From: an uncultured Mesorhizobium sp.
GTDB lineage: Bacteria > Pseudomonadota > Alphaproteobacteria > Rhizobiales > Rhizobiaceae
Length of the DNA stretch: 5,936 nucleotides
Assembly: GCA_950071955.1 (NCBI GenBank)
Contig: CATMOC010000258.1
Span: 1 to 5,936, forward strand
Direction of reading: 5' to 3'
Below, piece by piece: positions 1-5,465 of this stretch. The notes below the pieces were generated by a model, which saw nothing but the letters and a program-made list of their open reading frames with translations, was not told the DNA's origin and searched no databases. Both the position numbers and the translations under genes were made by a program. Position 1 is the stretch's first letter, and each line of letters opens with the position of its first letter.

Positions 1-677
1 GAGCCGCAGCCGAAGGCGATCGCGAGGAAATAGGGCTCGGACAGCACGCGGCGCGCATCGGGAAGCTCGGCCGCGAGTTGCGAGGGCCGCCGCGGACGCC
101 CCAGCCGCGGAGCGGCAAGCGCCGCGGCAAGCGTGCCCGCAAGGCCGGCGCTGAGCAGCCAGGGAACGACGCCCGCGTCGAAGCGCGCCAGCACCGCGCC
201 GCCGACCAGATTGGCCGCAAGGAAGGAACCCGTTCCCCAGATGCGCAGGCGCGAATAATCGGCGCCGTAGCGGCGGACGCCCGAAAGCGCCAGCGAATCG
301 GCCAGCGGCGAATGCGGGGACCACACCACCGACAGGATCAGCGAAACCGCGAGCACGAATGCCGGTCCGGCCGGCAGGAAGTAGCCGAGCGAAGCCACCA
401 GGGATGCGGCGGCGAGACCGATGAGAACGTAGGCGCGTTCGGGCGCGCGGTCGGCGAGCGCAGTGATCGCGGGCGCGGCTATCAGGCGCACGAAAATCGG
501 TGCCGACAGGATCAGACCGACCTGCCCGGCCGTGAAGCCGCGCTCCTCCAACCAGAGCGGAAAATAGGGCAGATGGATGCCCATCGGCACGAAGATCGCT
601 GCGAAGAGGAGCGACATGCGCGCTTCGAATCGCGGCGGCTTGACCGATTGTTCGGGCGTCAGCGGAGGAAGGGACAT
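1..677 (-). CDS. MFS transporter, HcaT-like (MFS_1_like), N-terminal part; gene runs off the left edge
   Basis: I translated the complement of this stretch by eye: it stays open for 225 codons from an ATG at 677-675 to the window edge. The product is an inner-membrane secondary transporter. After a short cytoplasmic N-terminus (residues 1-20) come alternating hydrophobic helices, beginning at about residues 21-43 (LLFAAIFVPMGIHLPYFPLW), with later ones at about 51-73, 82-100 and 104-120. The loop after helix 2 carries the MFS-type ALADRAPER at 73-81. The segment DSLAL (127-131) followed by YSRLRIWGTGSF (141-152) is characteristic of the 3-phenylpropionate permease/HcaT-like branch related to LacY. 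Residues up to 225 cover roughly the first six helices and the start of the central loop region. It lies 140 bases downstream of the phosphoesterase gene on the same strand. No good Shine-Dalgarno precedes the ATG; Met21 is an alternative start but would sit at the edge of helix 1. The substrate cannot be told. Family confidence is good, specificity unknown. Confidence 0.85.
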   Translation of the reverse strand, partial: MSLPPLTPEQSVKPPRFEARMSLLFAAIFVPMGIHLPYFPLWLEERGFTAGQVGLILSAPIFVRLIAAPAITALADRAPERAYVLIGLAAASLVASLGYFLPAGPAFVLAVSLILSVVWSPHSPLADSLALSGVRRYGADYSRLRIWGTGSFLAANLVGGAVLARFDAGVVPWLLSAGLAGTLAAALAAPRLGRPRRPSQLAAELPDARRVLSEPYFLAIAFGCG

Positions 678-737
678 GCGGGAGCGGTATTCCGGCCGTG
701 TCCGGTGCGACGCGCCATGCGGTCCGGAACGGCCGTT

Positions 738-752
738 TTTGATATCATCAAA
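738..752. promoter_or_regulatory. Small inverted repeat TTTGAT-ATC-ATCAAA upstream of the MFS gene
   Basis: A perfect 6+6 inverted repeat with a 3-base spacer lies in the 140-base gap between the phosphoesterase stop and the MFS start, 61 bases upstream of the MFS ATG on the minus strand. It is AT-rich in a GC-rich surrounding. It resembles an FNR/FixK half-site pair (TTGAT...ATCAA), but the spacer is 3 rather than the 4 bases that family uses, so I do not call it such. It could be an operator for the transporter gene or a weak hairpin after the phosphoesterase gene; there is no convincing terminator T-tract. Confidence 0.3.
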
Positions 753-817
753 GGGGGAAGCGGGAAATCTCCGCGCCGAGCCGGTCCCGCTCGTCCCGCC
801 GGTTACAGACGAGTCCG

Positions 818-1636
818 CTATGCCGCGACGGCCGCCTCGCGGACCAGCGCGAGGGCAGGTTCGGAGGCAGGCTCAGGTTCGGCATGGACGACCTTGGCCC
901 AGGTCAGGATCTCGAACGTGCCGTCCATGCGTTCGGCCACCGCGGTGCAGCTTTCCACCCAGTCACCGGTGTTGATGTATTCTACCCCCGCGATCGTCTC
1001 GATCGTCGCATGGTGGATGTGGCCGCAGATGATACCGTCGACGCCGGACCGGCGCGCTTCCTCCGCGACGACGTTCTGGAACGACCCGATGAAGTTGACC
1101 GCGCGCTTAACCTTGACCTTCGCCCACGAGGAGAACGACCAATAGGGCATGCCGAACATCCGCCGGAACAGCCCGATCGTGCGGTTGACCACGATTGCCG
1201 CGTCGTATGCCTTGTCGCCCAGATAGGCGAGCCAGCGTACGTTGTGGACGACGCTGTCGAACTGATCCCCATGGATCACCAGAAAGCGCCGGCCGTCGGC
1301 TGTCTCGTGCACGACCCGGTCGGCAACGACTATGCCGCCGAAATGAATGCCCTGGAAGCCGCGCAGGAACTCGTCGTGGTTGCCGGCGATATAGACGATC
1401 TCGGCGCCCTTGCGTGCCTTGCGGAGAAATTTCTGCACCACGTCGTTGTGCGCCTGCGGCCAGTGCCAGGAGCGCCGCAGCCGCCATCCGTCGACGATAT
1501 CGCCGACGAGGAAGATCTTCTCCGCTTCGTGGTAGCGCAGGAAGTCGATCAGGAACTCGGCCTTGGCAGGCTTCGAGCCCAGATGCACGTCCGAAATGAA
1601 GAGGGTGCGGAAATTGCGGATCGGCTCGCTTTTCAT
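818..1636 (-). CDS. LpxH-like metallophosphoesterase (UDP-2,3-diacylglucosamine diphosphatase family)
   Basis: A calcineurin-type dimetal phosphoesterase of 272 residues. All five metal/catalytic blocks are visible: SDVHLG with D16 and H18, GDIVDGW with D46 and D49, GNHDE with N86 and H87, HGDQFD with H122, and GHIHHA with H206 and H208. Spacing and the flanking IFLVGDIVDGWRLRR and YINTGDWVESCT (220-231) place it in the LpxH/YbbF branch, whose founding member cleaves UDP-2,3-diacylglucosamine to lipid X in lipid A synthesis at the inner membrane. At 272 residues it is longer than E. coli LpxH (about 240); the extra length includes a low-complexity Ala/Pro/Glu tail after residue 250. I place the start at the ATG at 1636-1634, which puts the conserved FRTLFISDVHLG 9 residues in and has a GGGG run upstream. 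A TTG at 1666-1664 would add 10 poorly family-like residues and has no ribosome site. The exact substrate is uncertain, because many alphaproteobacteria use the unrelated LpxI for this step and carry LpxH-like paralogues of unproven role. Confidence 0.85.
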   Translation of the reverse strand: MKSEPIRNFRTLFISDVHLGSKPAKAEFLIDFLRYHEAEKIFLVGDIVDGWRLRRSWHWPQAHNDVVQKFLRKARKGAEIVYIAGNHDEFLRGFQGIHFGGIVVADRVVHETADGRRFLVIHGDQFDSVVHNVRWLAYLGDKAYDAAIVVNRTIGLFRRMFGMPYWSFSSWAKVKVKRAVNFIGSFQNVVAEEARRSGVDGIICGHIHHATIETIAGVEYINTGDWVESCTAVAERMDGTFEILTWAKVVHAEPEPASEPALALVREAAVAA

Positions 1637-1760
1637 CGGATGGCCCCGGCCTTTCTCTTGGGCCAAGCCAAGACACGATTCATGTCACAGCCTTATGACG
1701 GTTGTGGATTCGCACGCCTCCCGCTAGACCGTTTCGCGGAAACGGAAGGGAGGCGCGGCG
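1637..1760. promoter_or_regulatory. Divergent intergenic region between the phosphoesterase and SDR-FAH genes
   Basis: The two flanking genes point away from each other, so these 124 bases must hold promoters for both. I cannot assign a convincing -35/-10 pair on either strand. Two inverted repeats are visible: a weak GTCA...TGAC with an 8-base spacer at 1684-1699, and the strong 7+7 repeat at 1729-1745 listed separately. The assignment as a shared promoter region rests on gene orientation. Confidence 0.5.
1729..1745. promoter_or_regulatory. Perfect 7+7 inverted repeat CCGTTTC-GCG-GAAACGG in front of the SDR ribosome binding site
   Basis: The arms CCGTTTC (1729-1735) and GAAACGG (1739-1745) are exact reverse complements around a GCG centre. 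The repeat ends exactly where the Shine-Dalgarno AAGGGAGG (1746-1753) begins, 15 bases before the SDR start codon. The size fits a regulator operator (17-bp dyad, as for TetR-, LacI- or GntR-type repressors), or an RNA hairpin at the edge of the ribosome site. No regulator gene is in the window, so which one binds is unknown. Confidence 0.45.
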
Positions 1761-2540
1761 ATGGATCTCGGCATCAGGGGACGCAAGGCGATCGTGTGCG
1801 CGTCGAGCAAGGGGCTCGGACGCGCCTGCGCCATGGCGCTCGCCGAGGCAGGATGCGATGTCGTCGTCAACGGCCGCAACACCGAGGTGCTCGCGCGGAC
1901 CGCGGCCGAGATCCGCGAGCGCTTCGGCGTCGGGGTCGAGGAGGTCGCGGCCGACGTCGCGACGCCGGAAGGCCAGAAGGCACTGCTCAACGCCTGTCCC
2001 TCGCCCGACATCCTCGTCAACAACAATGGCGGGCCACCGTTGAAGGACTTCCGCCAGCTCGACCGCGCGGCGATGCTGGACGGCGTGACCCAGAACATGG
2101 TCACGCCGATCGAACTCATCCAGGCGGTCATCGACGGCATGGCCGAGCGCGGCTTCGGCCGGATCGTCAACATCACCTCGCTCTCGGTCTATCAGCCGAT
2201 TCCCGGTCTCGATCTCTCGTCCGGTGCACGGGCCGGCCTGACCGCCTTCCTCGCCGGGGTGGCGCGCACGGTGGCCGACAAGAACGTCACCATCAATAAC
2301 ATCCTGCCGGGGAAATTCGACACCGACCGCATCCGCAAGACCGTCGTCTTCGCCGCCGAGAAGGCCGGCATAAGCGTGGACGAACAGGCGGAGCGCACGG
2401 CGAACGAGATTCCGGCGCGCCGGCTCGGCCGTCCGGAGGAATTCGGTCACGCCTGCGCGTTCCTGTGTTCGCAGCATTCCGGCTTCATCACCGGGCAGAA
2501 CCTCATCCTCGACGGCGGCCTGTTCAACAGCGCATTCTAA
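1761..2540 (+). CDS. SDR-family protein with altered catalytic residues (FabG/beta-ketoacyl reductase-like subgroup)
   Basis: A 259-residue protein with the Rossmann fold of classical short-chain dehydrogenases, at the usual length. The dinucleotide loop is CASSKGLG (13-20), a variant of TGxxxGxG with Thr and the first Gly replaced by Cys and Ala. The structural NNAG motif appears as NNNGG (87-91). N112 and S140 (in IVNITS) match the catalytic Asn and Ser, but the YxxxK pair, expected 13 residues after that Ser, reads S153-x-x-x-R157 within LSSGARAGL. Tyr and Lys are therefore missing. The C-terminus is family-like: RLGRPEEFG (221-229) and GFITGQNLILDGG (241-253). I recall a described atypical beta-ketoacyl-reductase-like SDR subgroup with similar changes, so this is probably a conserved variant, not a decayed gene. 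The ATG follows AAGGGAGG with 7 bases between. It is the first gene of a unit with the FAH gene, 46 bases apart. Its reaction is unknown: it may be a reductase with a shifted proton donor (Y144 is nearby), or a non-redox member. Confidence 0.88.
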   Translation: MDLGIRGRKAIVCASSKGLGRACAMALAEAGCDVVVNGRNTEVLARTAAEIRERFGVGVEEVAADVATPEGQKALLNACPSPDILVNNNGGPPLKDFRQLDRAAMLDGVTQNMVTPIELIQAVIDGMAERGFGRIVNITSLSVYQPIPGLDLSSGARAGLTAFLAGVARTVADKNVTINNILPGKFDTDRIRKTVVFAAEKAGISVDEQAERTANEIPARRLGRPEEFGHACAFLCSQHSGFITGQNLILDGGLFNSAF

Positions 2541-2572
2541 GCCATCGATCCGCTTCATCCGTCGCATTCATC

Positions 2573-2580
2573 GGGAGGGA
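2573..2580 (+). promoter_or_regulatory. Ribosome binding site GGGAGGGA deciding the TTG start of the FAH gene
   Basis: A strong Shine-Dalgarno match lies 6 bases before TTG at 2587. There is no in-frame ATG near the conserved N-terminus, and the encoded beginning KLVRFG is the normal start of this enzyme family, so TTG is the initiation codon. Confidence 0.75.
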
Positions 2581-2586
2581 CAGAAT

Positions 2587-3429
2587 TTGAAACTGGTGCG
2601 TTTTGGTGAACCGGGCGCCGAAAGGCCCGGAGTGATCGACGCCGATGGTGCCATCCGCGATGCGTCTGGCCTGGTCGACGACTACGGACCGGAGACGCTG
2701 TCGCCGGCGCTGATGGACAAGCTCGCGGCGATCGATCCCGCATCGCTGCCGAAGGCGCCGGAGGGGGTCCGCATCGGGTCGCCGGTCAGGCGGATCGGCC
2801 ACTTCATCGCGATCGGCCTCAACTATGCCGACCATGCCGCCGAGACCGGGGCGGCGATCCCCAACGAGCCGATCGTGTTCTCCAAGGCGCCGAGCTGTCT
2901 TTGCGGCCCCAACGACGACGTCCTGATGCCGAAGGGCTCGCAGAAGCTTGACTGGGAGGTCGAACTCGCGGTCGTCATCGGCGAACGCTGCGACTACGTC
3001 ACCGAGGAGGAGGCGCTGTCGAAGGTGTTCGGCTACGCGCTCTGCAACGACGTCTCCGAGCGCGCCTACCAGGCCGAGCGCGGCGGCCAGTGGATCAAGG
3101 GCAAGAGCGCGCCGACCTTCGGCCCCCTCGGCCCCTGGCTCGTCACGGCCGACGAGGTTGCCGACCCGCAGAACCTTTCCATGTTCCTCGACGTCAACGG
3201 CGAGCGCATGCAGACCGGCACCACGGCGACCATGATCTTCCCGGTCGCCGAGATCGTCTCCTACCTCTCCGAGTTCATGGTGCTCGAACCCGGTGACGTC
3301 ATCACCACCGGCACGCCGCCCGGCGTCGGCCTCGGCAAGAAGCCGCCGAAATTCCTCAAGGTCGGCGACACCATGCACCTCGGCATCGACGGCCTCGGCG
3401 AACAGCGCCAGACGGTGGTGGGGCGCTGA
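2587..3429 (+). CDS. Fumarylacetoacetate hydrolase (FAH) family protein, diketo-acid hydrolase/isomerase type
   Basis: A 280-residue cytoplasmic enzyme of the FAH superfamily, which cleaves or isomerises C-C bonds in 2,4-diketo or oxo-acids using Mg2+/Mn2+. A small N-terminal domain (about 1-65) is followed by the catalytic domain beginning at GHFIAIGLNYADHAAE (71-86), which carries the His (H83) of the likely catalytic dyad. Metal ligands are E124 and E126 in DWEVELAVVIG and D155 in CNDVSER. The region QWIKGKSAPTFGPLGPWLVT (168-187) and TTGTPPGVGLG (240-250) are typical of members annotated as ureidoglycolate lyase, 2-hydroxyhepta-2,4-diene-1,7-dioate isomerase and 2,4-diketo-3-deoxy-L-fuconate/rhamnonate hydrolase. 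The last type is often found with an SDR in non-phosphorylating sugar-acid routes, and the SDR gene directly upstream fits that, but the rest of such a pathway is not here. Start is TTG with a strong ribosome site. It ends 6 bases before the stop codon of a convergent gene. Confidence 0.9.
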   Translation: MKLVRFGEPGAERPGVIDADGAIRDASGLVDDYGPETLSPALMDKLAAIDPASLPKAPEGVRIGSPVRRIGHFIAIGLNYADHAAETGAAIPNEPIVFSKAPSCLCGPNDDVLMPKGSQKLDWEVELAVVIGERCDYVTEEEALSKVFGYALCNDVSERAYQAERGGQWIKGKSAPTFGPLGPWLVTADEVADPQNLSMFLDVNGERMQTGTTATMIFPVAEIVSYLSEFMVLEPGDVITTGTPPGVGLGKKPPKFLKVGDTMHLGIDGLGEQRQTVVGR

Positions 3430-3435
3430 AGGGCC

Positions 3436-3816
3436 TCAGAAGGCGCGTGGCGGCACGAACAGGCAGATTGTCCTGCCGTCGCTCTTGCCGGCGACCGAGC
3501 ACCAGTGGAATTCGCCGTCGGGCGAATTCCGCACCCGTCGGTCGCTGTATGCGACCACTTCTCCGGTCGAGCCGATCACGTAGCCTTCCGGCCTCTCGCT
3601 GATCACCCGCGGCTCCACCGGCCGGCAGTCGAAGCCGGAGCAACAAGCGAACGGATAATCCCAGCCCGACGGCGCCTCATGGGCCCCGACATCACCGGCA
3701 ATGCCCGAGGCGACCGCGGCAAGTGCGATTGCCCCAAGAAGTGGAGAACTTTTCGCCTGCCGGCTCGTGCGACGCATGAAGCGCCAACTGTGCGGATTTT
3801 CTGGAAGTTGATGCAT
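3436..3816 (-). CDS. Small secreted Cys-containing protein of unknown function
   Basis: A 126-residue protein that I do not recognise as a characterised family, although the sequence looks like a real exported protein. The N-terminus has a basic stretch (RRTSRQAK, 15-22), a hydrophobic core (about 25-40: LLGAIALAAVASGIAG) and a likely signal-peptidase site after VGA (45|46). The mature part, about 81 residues, starts HEAPSGWDYPFACCSGFDCR, has Cys at 58, 59, 64, 106 and 118 and ends in ICLFVPPRAF. Five Cys in so short a mature chain suggest disulfides or metal binding in the periplasm. The N-region is longer than usual. Met14 (codon at 3777) would give a more standard signal peptide but lacks a ribosome site, whereas the ATG at 3816 has GGAG 6 bases upstream. 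It is monocistronic as far as can be seen and converges with the FAH gene. Function is unknown; no membrane segment other than the signal is visible. Confidence 0.75.
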   Translation of the reverse strand: MHQLPENPHSWRFMRRTSRQAKSSPLLGAIALAAVASGIAGDVGAHEAPSGWDYPFACCSGFDCRPVEPRVISERPEGYVIGSTGEVVAYSDRRVRNSPDGEFHWCSVAGKSDGRTICLFVPPRAF

Positions 3817-4218
3817 GTTCGGCTCCGGGCTTAGCTATTCGCTTGCCCCTCCTCGAACATTTCCGGCCCGCTCGGGCGAGACGGCCCACGGTTCACGAGC
3901 CTTTGGTCCGGCTACCGACCGTCCCTGCCTTCGGCGATCTGCATCTTCCCGTGATTCGTCAGCCGGCGCAAGAGTCCCGCCGACGCCGATTCGCGCTCGC
4001 CTCAGCACTGCGAATACCCCCCGACATGCGACTGGCCACATCACGGTGCAGACACCTTCATGTCCGATCCTCTCATCACAAAATGAACCGAACTTCCGAG
4101 CAGGTTCCCGCCAGATCCATCTCTCCATTTATAAGCGGTGGCTTTATTGGTTGAGGAGGTATCGACGGCACCTTTCCGCTTTCGTATTCTTGCGCGCCAA
4201 GGGTTTCCGGAGGTCTTC
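3817..4218. other. 402-base intergenic region between the secreted protein and the Rieske oxygenase
   Basis: The flanking genes diverge, so promoters for both should be here. Frames in this stretch give Arg/Pro-rich products without ribosome sites, and I see no gene or structured RNA I can name. A short dyad GCCCG-CT-CGGGC at 3866-3877 lies about 50 bases upstream of the secreted-protein start. The part near 4020-4150 is visibly less GC-rich, with TATAAG at 4130-4135 as a possible -10 element for the oxygenase but no good -35 partner. A purine run GAGGAGGT at 4153-4160 looks like a Shine-Dalgarno but has no ATG, GTG or TTG at a usable distance. Confidence 0.45.
4209..4214 (+). promoter_or_regulatory. 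Ribosome binding site GGAGGT deciding the start of the Rieske oxygenase
   Basis: A near-perfect Shine-Dalgarno lies 4 bases before ATG at 4219. It favours this start over an in-frame GTG at 4138, which would add 27 residues that do not resemble the family N-terminus. Confidence 0.75.
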
Positions 4219-5382
4219 ATGAACGTCCATCCCGCAGCGGAGCCTTCCTGGAACGGCCTTGCCGAGAGCCGTCCGACGCTCGACAGCCGGGCCTATTTCG
4301 GCGCCGAGGAATACGCCCGCGATCTCCGGGACATATGGTACCGCAACTGGGTTCATGTCTGCCGGTCGAGCGAACTCGCGGAGCCGCGCGATTTCCGGCT
4401 CTTCCGGCTCGGCGACCAGGAAATCCTGCTCCTGCGCGGCGAGGACGGAGACCTTCGCGCCTTCCACAACACCTGCCGCCACCGCGGATCGGCGCTCCGG
4501 ACGGAAGACAGCGGCCGTCTGAAGTCACGCCTGATCGTCTGCCCCTACCATGCGTGGTCCTATTCGCTCGACGGCGATCTGGTGCGTGTTCCCTCAAAAT
4601 CCTGTCCGGCAGGGTTCGAGAAGGCCGATCATCCGCTCTACCGCGTGGCGGTCGCCGAATGGCGCGGCTTCGTCTTCGTCAACCTCGGCGCGGAACCGGG
4701 CGCTTCGATGGACGGGAGCTTCGACGTGGATCCGGGCGTGCTGGCGGACTGGCCACTCGAGGCGATGACCAGCGCGCATGTCTTCCGCAAGACGATGAAC
4801 TGCAACTGGAAGATTTTCTGGGAAAACTACAACGAGTGCCTGCACTGCCCTGGCGTCCACCCGGAACTTTCCGCCCTCGTCCCGATCTACGGGCGCGGTC
4901 TCATGGACCGGCACGACGATCCCGAATGGGCGGCCCACGCGGACGATACCGCGCCGGAATTTTCCGGCACGCTACGACACGGCGCGGAAACCTGGTCGAG
5001 CGATGGCAGCGCCCACGGCCGCGCATTTCCGGAGCTCGGCGACCGCGAGCGCGCGGCGGGCCAGACCTACGTGACCCACCTGCCCTCGATCTTCGTCGTC
5101 GGTCATGTCGACTACGTCCGCGCGGTCAGCCTTCGGCCGCTGTCGCCGACGCAGACCGAACTGACGGCCGAATGGTTCTTCACGCCCGACACGCTGCCCC
5201 CAACCGCGGAGGAACTCGACAACATCGTGTCCTTCGGCCGACTGGTGCTCGAACAGGACGCAGCCATCTGCGAGGTCAACCAGCGCGGCCTCGCCTCCGG
5301 CCGCCACGAACGCGGGGTGCTGATGCCGGAGGAATACGAGATCGCGCGCTTCCACGATTGGGTGCGCGCGCAGAGCCGCTGA
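4219..5382 (+). CDS. Rieske non-haem iron oxygenase, alpha subunit (GbcA/Stc2/CntA-like demethylase or hydroxylase)
   Basis: A 387-residue terminal oxygenase. The Rieske [2Fe-2S] ligands are C86 and H88 (TCRHRGS) and C108 and H111 (CPYHAW), near the N-terminal third as usual. The catalytic domain has NWKIFWENYNECLHCPGVHPEL (196-217), giving Fe(II) ligands H209 and H214 with E206 as the probable electron-bridging acid. D347 in EQDAAICEVNQRG is the likely third ligand. Length and the ICExxQRG end motif are those of the group acting on quaternary amines and related small molecules: glycine betaine (GbcA), stachydrine (Stc2) and carnitine (CntA). That group needs a separate FAD/[2Fe-2S] reductase, and none is encoded in the window, so the partner must lie elsewhere. 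The gene has its own leader and ribosome site and is followed after 83 bases by a secreted YARHG protein that need not be functionally linked. The family is certain; the substrate is not, and an aromatic or other small substrate remains possible. Confidence 0.9.
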   Translation: MNVHPAAEPSWNGLAESRPTLDSRAYFGAEEYARDLRDIWYRNWVHVCRSSELAEPRDFRLFRLGDQEILLLRGEDGDLRAFHNTCRHRGSALRTEDSGRLKSRLIVCPYHAWSYSLDGDLVRVPSKSCPAGFEKADHPLYRVAVAEWRGFVFVNLGAEPGASMDGSFDVDPGVLADWPLEAMTSAHVFRKTMNCNWKIFWENYNECLHCPGVHPELSALVPIYGRGLMDRHDDPEWAAHADDTAPEFSGTLRHGAETWSSDGSAHGRAFPELGDRERAAGQTYVTHLPSIFVVGHVDYVRAVSLRPLSPTQTELTAEWFFTPDTLPPTAEELDNIVSFGRLVLEQDAAICEVNQRGLASGRHERGVLMPEEYEIARFHDWVRAQSR

Positions 5383-5431
5383 CGTCGCGAAAGATCGTCG
5401 ACGCGCGGCCGACACACAGCGGCAACCGGCG

Positions 5432-5449
5432 CGGCCTATCAAAGGGCCG
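5432..5449. other. Inverted repeat CGGCC-N8-GGCCG between the oxygenase and YARHG genes
   Basis: Perfect 5+5 arms around an 8-base AT-rich centre (TATCAAAG) lie in the 83-base gap, 16 bases before the YARHG-protein start. No T-run follows on the plus strand, so it is a poor terminator. It could be a weak attenuating hairpin or an operator, or arise by chance in GC-rich DNA. Confidence 0.2.
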
Positions 5450-5465
5450 TCACAGAGAGAAAATC

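Noticed and set aside
738..752. FNR/FixK box
   Set aside because: The half-sites TTGAT and ATCAA are present, but the spacer is 3 bases instead of 4, so it is not a proper site.
78..1145. 355-codon plus-strand frame over the left end
   Set aside because: It is antisense to the MFS and phosphoesterase genes, and its Arg/Gln/Gly-rich product has no domain.
884..2299. A 471-codon plus-strand frame across the phosphoesterase and SDR genes
   Set aside because: It is antisense to one well-supported gene and out of frame with another; the product is Arg/Asp-rich without any recognisable domain, as expected for a GC-rich shadow frame.
1680..2567. 295-codon minus-strand frame opposite the SDR gene
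   Set aside because: It is a shadow of the SDR gene with no domain or ribosome site.
2524..3378. 284-codon minus-strand frame opposite the FAH gene
   Set aside because: It has charged, repetitive composition (Arg/Asp/Val/Leu) and no motif; the plus strand carries the conserved FAH residues.
3835..4128. Possible 97-residue minus-strand gene in the intergenic region before the oxygenase
   Set aside because: It has no ribosome site and no signal or domain, its composition looks like random GC-rich translation, and it overlaps the expected promoter of the secreted protein.
5432..5449. Rho-independent terminator after the oxygenase
   Set aside because: The stem is only 5 bp with an 8-base loop and no following T-run.
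4335..5465. Upstream extension of the YARHG frame through the oxygenase gene, which would make a 484-residue fusion
   Set aside because: The extension is low-complexity Arg/Pro/Gly-rich sequence out of frame with the oxygenase, whereas the ATG at 5466 begins a textbook signal peptide.
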